This document shows, piece after piece, positions 25,321 through 38,493 of a stretch of 64,000 nucleotides of DNA. Position 1 is the first letter of the stretch. Every line of letters begins with the position of its first letter. The notes below the pieces were generated by a model that saw only the letters and a program-made list of their open reading frames with translations, did not search any database and had not been told where the DNA came from. The stretch covers positions 1 through 64,000 of the forward strand of contig NZ_PQCD01000005.1 in the NCBI RefSeq assembly GCF_002964705.1, in the 5' to 3' direction. The DNA is from Pseudoalteromonas sp. T1lg75. GTDB lineage: Bacteria > Pseudomonadota > Gammaproteobacteria > Enterobacterales > Alteromonadaceae. The position numbers were made by a program, and so were the translations under genes.

Positions 25321-26220
25321 TTAATCCTTACACAGCGGGAAGCCAAGCGCTTCACGCGCCGCGTAGTAACTTTCAGCACAGGCTTTAGACAGAGCACGTA
25401 CACGCAGAATGTAGCGCTGACGCTCTGTTACAGAAATAGCGTGACGCGCATCTAACAGGTTAAACGCATGAGACGCCTTCATTACTTGCTCGTAGGCCGG
25501 CAGCGGTAAATTTGCTTCAATAAGCTTCTGGCTTTCTTTTTCACACTGATCAAATTGCTTAAACAGCGCGTCTACGTCGGCGTATTCAAAGTTGTATTTC
25601 GATTGCTCAACTTCGTTTTGGTGGAATACGTCGCCATAAGTCACCTTGCCCATAGGACCATCCGTCCAAACCAGGTCATAGATGCTGTCTACGCCTTGAA
25701 TATACATGGCTAAACGCTCAAGACCATAAGTGATCTCGCCGGTCACCGGCGCACACTCAAGACCGCCCACCTGCTGAAAATAAGTGAACTGAGTCACTTC
25801 CATGCCATTTAGCCACACTTCCCAACCTAGACCCCAGGCACCCAATGTTGGTGATTCCCAGTTGTCTTCCACGAAACGTACTTCGTGTTTCAATGTGTCG
25901 ATGCCCATGGCCGCAAGCGAACCCAGGTAAAGCTCCTGAATGTTATCCGGAGAAGGTTTTAACACCACCTGGAATTGATAGTAATGTTGCAAACGGTTCG
26001 GGTTTTCACCATAACGGCCATCGGTTGGGCGGCGGCAGGGCTGTACGTAAGCACTCGACATCGGCTCTGGGCCGACGGCTTTTAAGAACGTAAGCGGATG
26101 GAAGGTGCCGGCGCCTACTTCGAGATCGAGCGGCTGAGCAATAACACAGCCTTGCTGTGCCCAATAATCCTGAAGCGCAAGGATCAGGCCCTGAAAAGTT
26201 TGTAAGTCGTATTTTTGCAT
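25321..26220 (-). CDS. glyQ: Glycyl-tRNA synthetase alpha subunit
   Basis: A 299-residue class II catalytic subunit that activates glycine and charges tRNA-Gly. Recognisable blocks are [59 protein letters not shown] and [13 protein letters not shown]. It is followed by glyS after 8 bases; the two are co-transcribed. The 287 bases upstream separate it from the divergent subtilase gene. Confidence 0.98.
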   Translation of the reverse strand: MQKYDLQTFQGLILALQDYWAQQGCVIAQPLDLEVGAGTFHPLTFLKAVGPEPMSSAYVQPCRRPTDGRYGENPNRLQHYYQFQVVLKPSPDNIQELYLGSLAAMGIDTLKHEVRFVEDNWESPTLGAWGLGWEVWLNGMEVTQFTYFQQVGGLECAPVTGEITYGLERLAMYIQGVDSIYDLVWTDGPMGKVTYGDVFHQNEVEQSKYNFEYADVDALFKQFDQCEKESQKLIEANLPLPAYEQVMKASHAFNLLDARHAISVTERQRYILRVRALSKACAESYYAAREALGFPLCKD

Positions 26221-26507
26221 AATGACGTAAAATTCTGCTGCTTAGAGTGCGGTTTTATTGCGCACAGTATACCCCTTGCACCGCCTTGTTTTAAGCAGTT
26301 TCTTTTTATTGGCTACAGAGCGGCCTTGATAAATCTTCTGCATTCATCATTTTCAACACTCTTAAAACACGCATTTTTTAATCTTTATCTAATACCCTTT
26401 TCGTATTTTCTATTTGAAACAGTTGCTTTTTTTGCAAACTGTCCTAAATTGTTAACCTGGTGTTAAAAGACACCATTTTAATAATAACGATTATAAAGGT
26501 TAAACCA

Positions 26508-27653
26508 ATGAACAAAACTCTCATCGCAACAGCTGTTTTAGCTGCATCAACAGGCTTCGCAAATGCCCAACCCGCTCCCGATCACGCGGGCATGGCTGCC
26601 GAGCTTGAAATTGCAAATACCTGTATTGTTCGCTTTAACGACAGCGTTTCTAAGTTTGATGTCGAGGGCAAGGCCCGCGGCATGCTAATGAAATCTCAGT
26701 CTCAAGCTAAGCACATTTATAGTAATGCCATAAAAGGTATGGCTATTAACATGAGCTGTGATAAAGCGAAAAGCGTGTTTGCAGACGAAGCGGACATCAT
26801 GCACTTTACTCCTGACGGTATCGCCTATGCTTCACCTTCAGCACAACAGGGTAAGCCTGGTGGCGGCGGTGGCAGCCAAGGTCAACAAACTCCTTGGAGT
26901 GTCACCCGTGTAGGTGGTCCAGTAGACGGTTCGGGCTATACCGCTTGGGTTATTGATACCGGTATCGATCTAGACCATGGTGACCTAAACGTTGATGCTA
27001 GCCGTGGCTTTAGCGCCTTCACCAGCGGCCGTAATGCCGGTATGGACGACGGTAATGGTCACGGTACCCATGTTGCCGGTACTATTGCTGCGCTAAATAA
27101 CCAGCAGGATGTTGTTGGTGTTGCTGCCGGTGCAACCGTTATCCCGGTAAAAGTATTGGACGCACGTGGTTCAGGTAGCTGGTCTGGCGTATTAGCCGGT
27201 GTTGATCACGTTGCCGCCAATGCGTCTGCTGGTGACTGTGCGAACATGAGTTTGGGTGGTGGTTTTAACCAAGACCTGAATGATGCCGTTGAAAATGCAG
27301 CTCAGCAATCGGGTGCATTCTTCGTGGTTGCTGCAGGTAACGAAAGCCAGCATGCGGGTAACGTGTCTCCTGCCAGTGCATCACACCCTCGCGTGTTTAC
27401 CATTTCAGCGACCGACAGCAGCGATAACTTCGCTAGCTTCAGCAACTATGGTAACCCACCGGTAGACTATGCGGCACCAGGTGTAAGCATTCTATCTACT
27501 CGTTCTGGTGGTGGCACAACAACCATGTCAGGTACCTCTATGGCGTCTCCGGCTGCATGTGCAGTGATCATGATGCGTAATGGTAACCCGGGTACAGATG
27601 GTCAAGCCATCAACGATCCTGACGGCAATGCAGATTCTATCCTACATCTCTAA
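26508..27653 (+). CDS. Secreted subtilisin-like (S8) serine protease
   Basis: A 381-residue preproprotease. It has a signal peptide (MNKTLIATAVLAASTGFANA), a propeptide of roughly 90 residues, a glycine-rich linker (PGGGGGSQG) near 125, then an S8 domain with Asp150 (AWVIDTGID), His185 (GNGHGTHVAGT) and Ser344 (MSGTSMASP). NMSLGGG and VVAAGNES are also present. It is probably exported as a small extracellular protease. It ends with a short acidic tail rather than a C-terminal sorting domain. The upstream ATG frame is rejected because the signal peptide starts at 26508. It stands alone between glyQ and gyrB. Confidence 0.92.
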   Translation: MNKTLIATAVLAASTGFANAQPAPDHAGMAAELEIANTCIVRFNDSVSKFDVEGKARGMLMKSQSQAKHIYSNAIKGMAINMSCDKAKSVFADEADIMHFTPDGIAYASPSAQQGKPGGGGGSQGQQTPWSVTRVGGPVDGSGYTAWVIDTGIDLDHGDLNVDASRGFSAFTSGRNAGMDDGNGHGTHVAGTIAALNNQQDVVGVAAGATVIPVKVLDARGSGSWSGVLAGVDHVAANASAGDCANMSLGGGFNQDLNDAVENAAQQSGAFFVVAAGNESQHAGNVSPASASHPRVFTISATDSSDNFASFSNYGNPPVDYAAPGVSILSTRSGGGTTTMSGTSMASPAACAVIMMRNGNPGTDGQAINDPDGNADSILHL

Positions 27654-27676
27654 AATTGTTGTGAACTAAGTGAAGT

Positions 27677-27707
27677 AAAAAGCCCCCGCGATTGCGAGGG
27701 CTTTTTT
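27677..27707. terminator. Bidirectional terminator between the subtilase gene and gyrB
   Basis: Stem AAAAAGCCCCCGC / GCGAGGGCTTTTTT (one C/A mismatch), loop GATT, with T runs on both strands between convergent genes. Confidence 0.88.
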
Positions 27708-27734
27708 ATGCCTATTGATTGGTATCGATTGACA

Positions 27735-31264
<3,530 letters not shown>

Positions 31265-31270
31265 GGCCGT

Positions 31271-32374
31271 TTACAAGCGCATCGGCATAACGACATACAG
31301 GGCTTCACCGTCTCCCGCTGCTTCCATTAAGGCACTGCTGTTTGAGTCGGCAAGAGTAATAGAAACGTCTTCGGTTTTGATGGTGTTAAGTACATCAAGC
31401 AGATAAGAGACGTTAAAGCCTATCTCTAAATCTTCTCCCTGATACATCACTTCGATCACTTCTTCCGCCTGCTCTTGCTCTGGGTTATTAGCGCTGACCT
31501 TGAGCATACCCGAGCTTAAGTTCAGACGAACACCGCGAAACTTTTCATTAGATAGAATCGATACGCGGTGCAAGGCATTACGCAACCATTCACGATTAGC
31601 GATAATCACCTTATCTCCACCACGCGGTAAAACACGGCGGTAATCAGGGAAACGACCATCAACCAGTTTACTGGTAAAGGTGAACTCGGCATCGGTAATA
31701 CGAATATGGTTCGCACCAAACTGAATAGTGACGGGCTGATCGTCGGCCGGCATCAGACGCATAATTTCCTGCACACCTTTGCGCGGCACAATCAACTGAC
31801 GCTGGCTATTTAACGACTGTGGTAATTTCTTTTGTGCTATAGCTAAACGGTGACCATCGGTGGCCACGGTTTTAATTTCGTCATTTTCAACTTCAAACGA
31901 CATGCCGTTAAGGTAATAACGAACATCTTGGTTAGCCATAGAAAAATGAGTGCTTTCCAGCAACTTACGAAGCTCCAAGCGACTTAGTTGAAATTCAACT
32001 TCACCATCCCATTGCTCCAGATTAGGGAAGTCTTCCGCCGCCAACGAAAGCAAGGCAAATCGACTTTGTCCCGAGGTCAGTACCACCTGATGCTCTTGAG
32101 AGGTCAAGGTGATATCACTGCCATCGGGCAGACTTTTACAAATATCTAAAAGCTTTTTCGCCGGCAAGGTGATCTTGGTGTCGGCACAAGGTTGCTCCAG
32201 GGCTACCGAGGCGACGAGCTCTATTTCAAGATCGGTTCCCGTCATGGATAACTGACCATCGCGCACCTCAAGTAATACATTGGAGAGCACGGGCAAGGTG
32301 TGCTTACGCTCGATGGCGCCTGATACCTGCATTAAAGGCTTTAGAAACTGATCTCTAGCGATAGTAATTTGCAT
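31271..32374 (-). CDS. dnaN: DNA polymerase III beta sliding clamp
   Basis: A 367-residue clamp protein, the processivity factor of the replicase. It has three beta-clamp domains; typical blocks include LPVLSNVLLEV, GTDLEIEL, TDGHRLA and the C-terminal YVVMPMRL that forms part of the hydrophobic binding cleft. Length is one residue from E. coli DnaN. It starts 10 bases after dnaA. Confidence 0.98.
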   Translation of the reverse strand: MQITIARDQFLKPLMQVSGAIERKHTLPVLSNVLLEVRDGQLSMTGTDLEIELVASVALEQPCADTKITLPAKKLLDICKSLPDGSDITLTSQEHQVVLTSGQSRFALLSLAAEDFPNLEQWDGEVEFQLSRLELRKLLESTHFSMANQDVRYYLNGMSFEVENDEIKTVATDGHRLAIAQKKLPQSLNSQRQLIVPRKGVQEIMRLMPADDQPVTIQFGANHIRITDAEFTFTSKLVDGRFPDYRRVLPRGGDKVIIANREWLRNALHRVSILSNEKFRGVRLNLSSGMLKVSANNPEQEQAEEVIEVMYQGEDLEIGFNVSYLLDVLNTIKTEDVSITLADSNSSALMEAAGDGEALYVVMPMRL

Positions 32375-32384
32375 AAGGGTAACC

Positions 32385-33787
32385 TTAAGATGACAAAGTT
32401 CTTATTAGATTTTGATAGTCTTCTTTCACTTCGTGGCTTTCATCACGAAGTGCTTTAACCTTGCGGCAGGCGTGCAGTACCGTGGTATGGTCACGACCAC
32501 CAAATGCGTCGCCGATTTCCGGCAAGCTGTGGTTTGTTAATTCTTTCGATAATGCCATGGCCACCTGACGCGGACGCGCCACCGAGCGGCTACGGCGCTT
32601 AGACAATAGATCGGAAACGCGAATACGATAATACTCTGCCACAGTGCGTTGAATATTGTCTATGGTCACCAGCTTATCTTGCAGTGCCAATAAATCGCGC
32701 AGCGCTTCTTTTACAAAATCGATAGAAATGGGTCGACCGGTAAAGTTAGCATTGGCAATACTCGGTTTAACGCCCCTTCCAACTCACGCACATTGGAACG
32801 CAATTTTTTAGCAATAAAGAAAGCCACTTCATGGGGTAAGTTAATCTTACTCTGCTGTGCCTTCTTCATCAAAATGGCCACACGGGTTTCAAGCTCGGGC
32901 GGCTCGATAGCAATGGTTAAACCCCAACCGAAACGAGATTTAAGTCTGTCCTCTACCCCTTCTATTTCTTTGGGGTAACGGTCGGAGGTCAAAATGATCT
33001 GTTGGTTGCCCTCAAGGAGCGCATTAAAGGTATGGAAGAACTCTTCCTGAGAGCGCTCTTTGTTGGCAAAGAATTGAATATCATCGATCAGCAAGGCATC
33101 AACACTGCGATAATAGCGTTTAAATTCTTCTATCGCATTGTTTTGTAAAGCTTTCACCATATCCTGAACGAAGCGTTCTGAGTGCATATAGACAATCTTA
33201 GCATTCTCTTTTTTCGCTAAAATGCCATTACCCACCGCATGTAATAGGTGCGTTTTACCTAAACCAGTGCCACCGTATATAAATACAGGGTTAAATGCAG
33301 AGCCAGGATTATCGGCCACCTGAGTTGCTGCGGCTTTGGCTAACTGATTTGATTTACCCTCAACAAAATTATCAAAGGTATAGTTTTCTTTTATATTCGA
33401 TTTGTACTGTGACTTGGGCGCTGGTTCAACTGCTGCGGGTTGAGCCGGTTGTTTAGCCCTATTAGCCTTGGCGTTGTCATTGGCGCCATTTACGCCCTGA
33501 CTAGGTGCCTGTGCCGTAGTATTCACAGCGGTATTAAGCATGGGCTTGCTGCCCACATCAAAACGTAATTCTGGCGCTTCATCGCCACAAATTTCGACTA
33601 ACAGTTCATTTATACGATTTAGGTATTTTTCTCTAACCCAATCAAGAACAAAGCGGTTTGGCGCATAAATAGTCAGAGTATCATCGGTACTTTCTGCCTG
33701 CAGGGGTCTTACCCACATACTAAATTGCTGTGATGGCAATTCATCTTGCAACACGTATAAACAACTTTGCCAAACAGACAGATACAC
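32385..33787 (-). CDS. dnaA: Chromosomal replication initiator DnaA (one-base frameshift)
   Basis: Two reading frames together give a full DnaA. The first (from GTG 33787, with GGGAG upstream) covers domain I (LWQ-like N-terminus, [10 protein letters not shown]), the linker and the AAA+ domain with [16 protein letters not shown] and ELEGALNRV. The second covers domain IV with the DnaA-box-binding signature [15 protein letters not shown]. After NRV the frame should continue [15 protein letters not shown], but one base is missing between about 32759 and 32760. Adding it gives 467 residues, exactly the E. coli length. DnaA is essential and the rest of the protein is intact, so sequencing error is the leading explanation. 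Confidence 0.93.
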
Positions 33788-34196
33788 AGTGTACTCCCGA
33801 AAATAGAATAGAGGTTTCGATACTCGTTCATCACGAGTTTAGCGCTTGTTATTCTTCCCTGAATCACGGCTTTTCTGTGATCGGGTCGCCCATTATGACG
33901 CCTATTTATCCACAACTTCAATATTGATTTTTACGGAAAATGTGCTCCAACAAGAAAAGCAATGTAACACATTGTTTTTAATTGATATTTATTTTAAAAA
34001 AAGAATTTAATTTAACGCTTTACAAAACTTTGATCTTGATCAATTGAGATGATCCAAGGGGGTTATTCAGGGGATTTATGCACTTTTTAAACATGCCCTG
34101 TGGAAAACTTTCATTTTTTAACGATCCTTCGAGGATCGCTTGCACGATCTTGGCCTCCAGCTGCTAATATATAGGCTCTTTGTTGTGCGATTATCG
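33788..34196. promoter_or_regulatory. dnaA/rpmH divergent intergenic region with a DnaA box
   Basis: This gene-free stretch separates dnaA from rpmH. It holds a consensus DnaA box TTATCCACA at 33906-33914, which would suit autoregulation of dnaA, and a weaker box TGTGGAAAA at 34099-34107. A small hairpin CGATCC-TTCGA-GGATCG lies around 34123-34139. The middle part (33960-34060) is AT-rich. No gene is seen. Confidence 0.65.
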
Positions 34197-34225
34197 TTGA
34201 CTTTAGCGTCAAGCCTCTATAGAAT
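34197..34225 (+). promoter_or_regulatory. Promoter of the rpmH-rnpA-yidD-yidC operon
   Basis: TTGACT (34197-34202), a 17-base spacer and TAGAAT (34220-34225) form a near-consensus sigma-70 promoter. The implied transcript has a leader of about 150 bases before the rpmH start, containing short inverted repeats (CGGAATGTCCG; CACTC...GAGTG). Confidence 0.75.
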
Positions 34226-34381
34226 CTCGCGCTCGCTAAGGCACCACGGAATGTCCGTTGGAAACACTCGGTGAACATCCACAGAGTGAGAAAAACTTGG
34301 CATCGAAGTTGTGTTAGCGTCTGAGTGAGGATCGCGACCCACACAGAGAATTTAAACCTTAACCGATCGGATGGAATTGTT

Positions 34382-34516
34382 ATGAAAAGAACTTTTCAAC
34401 CTAGCGTATTAAAGCGTAAGCGTACTCACGGTTTCCGTGCTCGTATGGCTACTGCTAACGGCCGTAAAGTACTAGCACGTCGTCGTGCTAAAGGCCGTAA
34501 AGTTCTTTCTGCTTAA
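34382..34516 (+). CDS. rpmH: 50S ribosomal protein L34
   Basis: The 44-residue, highly basic L34 begins [19 protein letters not shown] and ends GRKVLSA, as in other gammaproteobacteria. ATG 34382 is the family start; the longer upstream frame is non-coding leader. It precedes rnpA by 6 bases, the universal rpmH-rnpA arrangement. Confidence 0.98.
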   Translation: MKRTFQPSVLKRKRTHGFRARMATANGRKVLARRRAKGRKVLSA

Positions 34517-34522
34517 TATTTA

Positions 34523-34945
34523 GTGGAAGACTTTCGCTTTGGCAGGGAGTTACGTCTGTTAACTCCCTCGCATTACTCCCGCATTTTTAACGAGCCTGCT
34601 CGGGCTGCTACTTCCTTATTTACTCTCTTAGCTAAACCTAACTCGTTATCGCAACCGCGATTGGGTCTCACCGTAGCTAAAAAGAATGTAAAACAAGCCA
34701 ATCAAAGAAACCGCATCAAGCGTATTGCTCGTGAAAGCTTTCGCCTGCATCAGCATAAACTCGACAATATTGATATTGTGTTGATGGTTAAACGCGGTAT
34801 CGACGAGCGCTCAAACGCCGAAATTCGTCAAGAACTGGATAAACTATGGCGTAAAATCAACGAACGCTGTAAACCAGGATACAAGCCGCCACCGCGCAGA
34901 CATCACAAAAAGCGCGACAATACTTCGCAAAAGCGTGGTAGATAA
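34523..34945 (+). CDS. rnpA: Ribonuclease P protein component
   Basis: A 140-residue basic protein that assists the RNase P RNA in 5' processing of tRNAs. The RNR motif region KQANQRNRIKRIARESFR is present, with GLTVAKKNVK before it. It is somewhat longer than the usual 115-130 residues owing to a basic C-terminal tail (PPPRRHHKKRDN). The start codon is GTG. Confidence 0.95.
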   Translation: MEDFRFGRELRLLTPSHYSRIFNEPARAATSLFTLLAKPNSLSQPRLGLTVAKKNVKQANQRNRIKRIARESFRLHQHKLDNIDIVLMVKRGIDERSNAEIRQELDKLWRKINERCKPGYKPPPRRHHKKRDNTSQKRGR

Positions 34946-35038
34946 TAGAATTTACCTAGGTTTTCAGGTATCTTTAGCTCACCTTTTAATCGACTAACTG
35001 AGTATTCACTTATACCCTACTCAGTGCTGCGGGCCTTT

Positions 35039-35290
35039 ATGTTAGCTTTTATATTAGCAATACCTAAAAATACCCTCATTACTGTAATAAAGGTCTATCA
35101 AAAGTGGATCAGCCCAATGCTTGGGCCGAACTGTCGCTTTAATCCCAGCTGTTCTTCTTATGCCTTGCAGGCTATTAAACTGCATGGCGCGGTAAAAGGC
35201 AGTTGGTTGGCAGCGAAACGAATAGTAAAATGCCATCCTTTACATGCCGGAGGGGATGATCCCGTTCCTGGCAAACGTAACCACCATTAA
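35039..35290 (+). CDS. yidD: Membrane protein insertion efficiency factor YidD
   Basis: An 83-residue protein with the YidD signature [25 protein letters not shown] and the tail [13 protein letters not shown], including the three conserved cysteines. It is thought to assist YidC-dependent membrane insertion. The start is uncertain between GTG 35024 and ATG 35039; the latter gives the usual family length. It lies between rnpA and yidC, as is general. Confidence 0.93.
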   Translation: MLAFILAIPKNTLITVIKVYQKWISPMLGPNCRFNPSCSSYALQAIKLHGAVKGSWLAAKRIVKCHPLHAGGDDPVPGKRNHH

Positions 35291-35317
35291 TCTTAACAAC
35301 GAGAAATAAGAGCTGTT

Positions 35318-36946
35318 ATGGAATCGCAACGCACGTTTTTATTTATCGGCCTGTTGTTGGTGTCATTTTTATTATTCCAGGAATGGAATAATGATTATAA
35401 CCAACCGGCCAACAATCCAAGTGCTCAAACCCAAAGCAATGCCCCAGCCAACGCCGGGCAAAGTGATGTTCCCAATTCGGATATTGCCGAGCCGCTAGCA
35501 TCGACATCAGCAAGCCAACAAATTATTACCGTAACCACGGATGTGTTTGCGGTGAAAATTGACACCCTTGGCGGCGACATCATCGAAGCCAAATTGCTGC
35601 AGCATGCGGAAACTCATGGCAGCGACGAGCCTTACCTGTTGTTAGGCCAGTTTGAGGGCAATGAATACTTCGCCCAAAGTGGTTTAATCGGCTTAAATGG
35701 TCCAGACGCTCGTAAAGAAGGTCGCCCGGTTTATCAAAGCGAGCAACAAAGCTATACCATGACTGGCGATACACTAGCGGTACCGCTTACCTTTGTTGAT
35801 GCTCAAGGCGTGAGCTACACCAAGACCTACACCTTCCACAAAAGCCGTTACGACGTTACCTTGGATTATGACATCCAAAACAACACGGCTAACGCGGTTC
35901 AGGTACAGCTTTATACTCAGGTTAAGCGCACCGTCCAAGACAAGGGCAGCCTCATCGATCAAAGCTACCTAGGTGGTGCTTACGGTACCGACGAAGTTAA
36001 CTACGAAAAATACTCGTTTGACGATATTCAAGACAAAGAATTGAAAGAGTCGACTCAAGGTGGCTACGTGGCCTTCCTTCAGCACTATTTCGTTAGTGCC
36101 TGGGTACCCGCTCAAGATCAAACGAACACCGTATATATGCGTCTGCCTACCGCCAAGGTTGCGCAAATTGGTATTAAGTCGGAGCCAGTGAATATTGCTC
36201 CGGCAAGCTCTGCAACATTTGCGTCTACCTATTATATGGGTCCGAAAGACACGGATGCTTTGGAAGCGCTGCACCCTAACCTGGACTTAGCCGTGGACTA
36301 TGGTTGGTTATGGTTTATTTCACAGCCACTATTAACACTGCTGAAGTTTTTATACAGCTTCCTAGGTAACTGGGGCTTGGCTATCATAGCTATCACTATT
36401 GTTGTGAAGTCGCTGCTATACCCGCTGACTAAAGCCCAATATACCTCTATGGCTAAGATGCGTGCCCTTCAGCCGAAGATGCAGGCACTGAAAGAGCGCT
36501 ATGGCGATGACCGCCAGAAGTTCGGTCAAGCTATGATGGAAATGTACCGCAAGGAAAAAGTGAACCCTATGGGTGGCTGTTTCCCACTGTTGCTACAAAT
36601 GCCTATCTTCCTGGCGCTGTTCTACGTATTCCTGGAATCACCAGAACTACGCCATGCAGAGTTCGGCCTATGGCTAACTGACTTGTCGTCAAAAGACCCC
36701 TTCTACGTGCTACCGGTTCTATTCGGCGCCAGTATGTTCCTGATGCAAAAGCTTCAGCCAATGACGGTAACGGATCCAATGCAGCAGAAGATGATGACCT
36801 GGATGCCGGTATTCTTCTCGGTATTCTTCCTATGGTTCCCATCGGGTCTGGTACTTTACTGGTTGGTTTCAAACCTTATTTCTATCGCTCAGATGCTGAT
36901 CATCTACCGCGGTATGGAGAAAAAGGGCTTGAAAGTCCGAGGCTAG
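35318..36946 (+). CDS. yidC: Membrane protein insertase YidC
   Basis: A 542-residue inner-membrane insertase. The N-terminal helix (FLFIGLLLVSFLLFQEW) is followed by a Gln/Asn-rich linker, the large periplasmic beta-sandwich domain and a C-terminal five-helix core with GNWGLAIIAITIVVKSLLYPLT, NPMGGCFPLLLQMPIFLALFYV and FFLWFPSGLVLYWLVSN. The length agrees with gammaproteobacterial YidC. It closes the rpmH operon and is followed by a terminator. Confidence 0.97.
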   Translation: MESQRTFLFIGLLLVSFLLFQEWNNDYNQPANNPSAQTQSNAPANAGQSDVPNSDIAEPLASTSASQQIITVTTDVFAVKIDTLGGDIIEAKLLQHAETHGSDEPYLLLGQFEGNEYFAQSGLIGLNGPDARKEGRPVYQSEQQSYTMTGDTLAVPLTFVDAQGVSYTKTYTFHKSRYDVTLDYDIQNNTANAVQVQLYTQVKRTVQDKGSLIDQSYLGGAYGTDEVNYEKYSFDDIQDKELKESTQGGYVAFLQHYFVSAWVPAQDQTNTVYMRLPTAKVAQIGIKSEPVNIAPASSATFASTYYMGPKDTDALEALHPNLDLAVDYGWLWFISQPLLTLLKFLYSFLGNWGLAIIAITIVVKSLLYPLTKAQYTSMAKMRALQPKMQALKERYGDDRQKFGQAMMEMYRKEKVNPMGGCFPLLLQMPIFLALFYVFLESPELRHAEFGLWLTDLSSKDPFYVLPVLFGASMFLMQKLQPMTVTDPMQQKMMTWMPVFFSVFFLWFPSGLVLYWLVSNLISIAQMLIIYRGMEKKGLKVRG

Positions 36947-36966
36947 ATTTAGCCTGAATCGATATT

Positions 36967-36993
36967 AGAAAAGCGGCTTATGGCCGCTTTTTT
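36967..36993 (+). terminator. Terminator after yidC
   Basis: Stem AAAAGCGGC / GCCGCTTTT, loop TTATG, with a T run, between yidC and mnmE. It suggests that mnmE has its own promoter or depends on read-through. Confidence 0.88.
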
Positions 36994-37051
36994 ATTGTTT
37001 ACAGCCACATTAGGTTACAATACACACATTGCCGCTTTATCGAGTTATTCT

Positions 37052-38416
37052 ATGTATTCTCAAGACACTATAGTTGCCCAAGCCACGGCCCCCGGACGCG
37101 GTGGCGTGGGTATTATTCGCGTCTCAGGTGCCCTTGCCAAGGATGTTGCCGAGCAGATCATCGGTCATTGCCCCAAGACCCGCTACGCCGAATATGTGCC
37201 CTTTCACGACCTTAATAAGCAACAGCTGGATCAGGGTATCGCCCTATTCTTTCAAGGCCCTAACTCCTTTACCGGCGAAGATGTACTTGAGCTGCAAGGT
37301 CACGGCGGTCCAATTATTCTCGACATGCTGCTACGTGAAATTGCCGACATCGAGGGTGTGCGTCTGGCCAAACCCGGGGAATTCTCCGAGCGCGCATTTT
37401 TAAACGATAAACTGGATTTAACCCAGGCTGAGGCCATTGCCGATTTAATCAATGCCACCTCGGAACAGGCGGCGAAAAGCGCCCTGCACTCGCTCCAGGG
37501 CGAATTCTCCAATCACATCACTGAGCTGGTGGAACAGGTGATTCACCTACGCATGTATGTTGAAGCGGCCATCGACTTTCCCGATGAAGAAATAGATTTT
37601 CTCAGCGATGGCAAGGTTGCCGGCGATCTGCAACGCATACTCGATCAGGTCGAGCAGGTGCGAGCTCAGGCCAAACAGGGCAGCATCATCCGCGACGGTA
37701 TGCGGGTGGTGATTGCCGGACGCCCCAACGCCGGTAAATCAAGCCTGCTTAACGCCCTGGCCGGCCGTGAAGCCGCCATTGTTACCGATATCGCCGGGAC
37801 CACCCGAGACGTGCTTAAAGAGCACATTCATATCGATGGTATGCCTCTGCATATAATCGATACCGCCGGACTGAGGGAAAGCCCTGACAAAGTGGAACAG
37901 ATCGGTATAGAGCGCGCCTGGGAAGAAATAAACCAAGCCGACCGCGTGCTCTTTATGGTCGACGCCCAGGACACTCAAGCCAATACACCTGAGCAAATTT
38001 GGCCTGAGTTTGTCGCCAAGCTTCCGGAAAATATGGGCATTACCGTGATCCGTAATAAGGTCGACCTCAGCGGTGAAGAGCTGGGGTTTGACGACAGCCA
38101 TAGCCATCCGGTACTGAGGATCAGCGCCAAAGAGGGCCTGGGTATCGATTTAGTACGTGAGCACCTAAAGGCCTGTGTCGGCTTTGAAGGCACGCAAGAA
38201 GGCAGCTTTATGGCGCGCCGTCGCCACCTTGATGCCTTAGAACGTGCTTTAAGTCATCTGCAAACTGGCCAGGAGCAGCTTGAGGCCCATATCGCCGGTG
38301 AAATTCTTGCCGAAGAACTGCGCTTAGCACAGCAATACCTTAACGAGATCACCGGTGAATTCACCTCGGATGATCTGCTCGGCAAGATCTTCAGCTCATT
38401 CTGTATCGGTAAATAA
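37052..38416 (+). CDS. mnmE: tRNA modification GTPase MnmE
   Basis: A 454-residue protein (E. coli length) that with MnmG makes the cmnm5U/mnm5U34 wobble modification. It starts [20 protein letters not shown]; the upstream in-frame ATG at 36980 overlaps the terminator and is rejected. The folate-binding N-domain is followed by a G domain with the P-loop GRPNAGKSS (from residue 223), [17 protein letters not shown] and NKVD, and the C-terminal CIGK. Its partner mnmG lies 6.7 kb away on the same strand. Confidence 0.97.
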   Translation: MYSQDTIVAQATAPGRGGVGIIRVSGALAKDVAEQIIGHCPKTRYAEYVPFHDLNKQQLDQGIALFFQGPNSFTGEDVLELQGHGGPIILDMLLREIADIEGVRLAKPGEFSERAFLNDKLDLTQAEAIADLINATSEQAAKSALHSLQGEFSNHITELVEQVIHLRMYVEAAIDFPDEEIDFLSDGKVAGDLQRILDQVEQVRAQAKQGSIIRDGMRVVIAGRPNAGKSSLLNALAGREAAIVTDIAGTTRDVLKEHIHIDGMPLHIIDTAGLRESPDKVEQIGIERAWEEINQADRVLFMVDAQDTQANTPEQIWPEFVAKLPENMGITVIRNKVDLSGEELGFDDSHSHPVLRISAKEGLGIDLVREHLKACVGFEGTQEGSFMARRRHLDALERALSHLQTGQEQLEAHIAGEILAEELRLAQQYLNEITGEFTSDDLLGKIFSSFCIGK

Positions 38417-38439
38417 CGCAATACCGAATAGCCCACATA

Positions 38440-38471
38440 AAAACGCCCTTGTTTACTGCAAGGGCGTTTGT
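38440..38471. terminator. Bidirectional terminator between mnmE and the large unknown gene
   Basis: Stem AAACGCCCTT / AAGGGCGTTT with a 9-base loop lies between convergent genes. Confidence 0.85.
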
Positions 38472-38493
38472 CGTTTCATTACCTGAATAAAAA

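Noticed and set aside
32385..33787. Programmed ribosomal frameshifting in dnaA
   Set aside because: No slippery heptamer or downstream structure is apparent at the junction, and a similar one-base loss occurs in glyS, so an error is simpler.
35024..35038. GTG 35024 as the yidD start
   Set aside because: Possible, but ATG 35039 fits the usual YidD length better; neither has a strong ribosome site.
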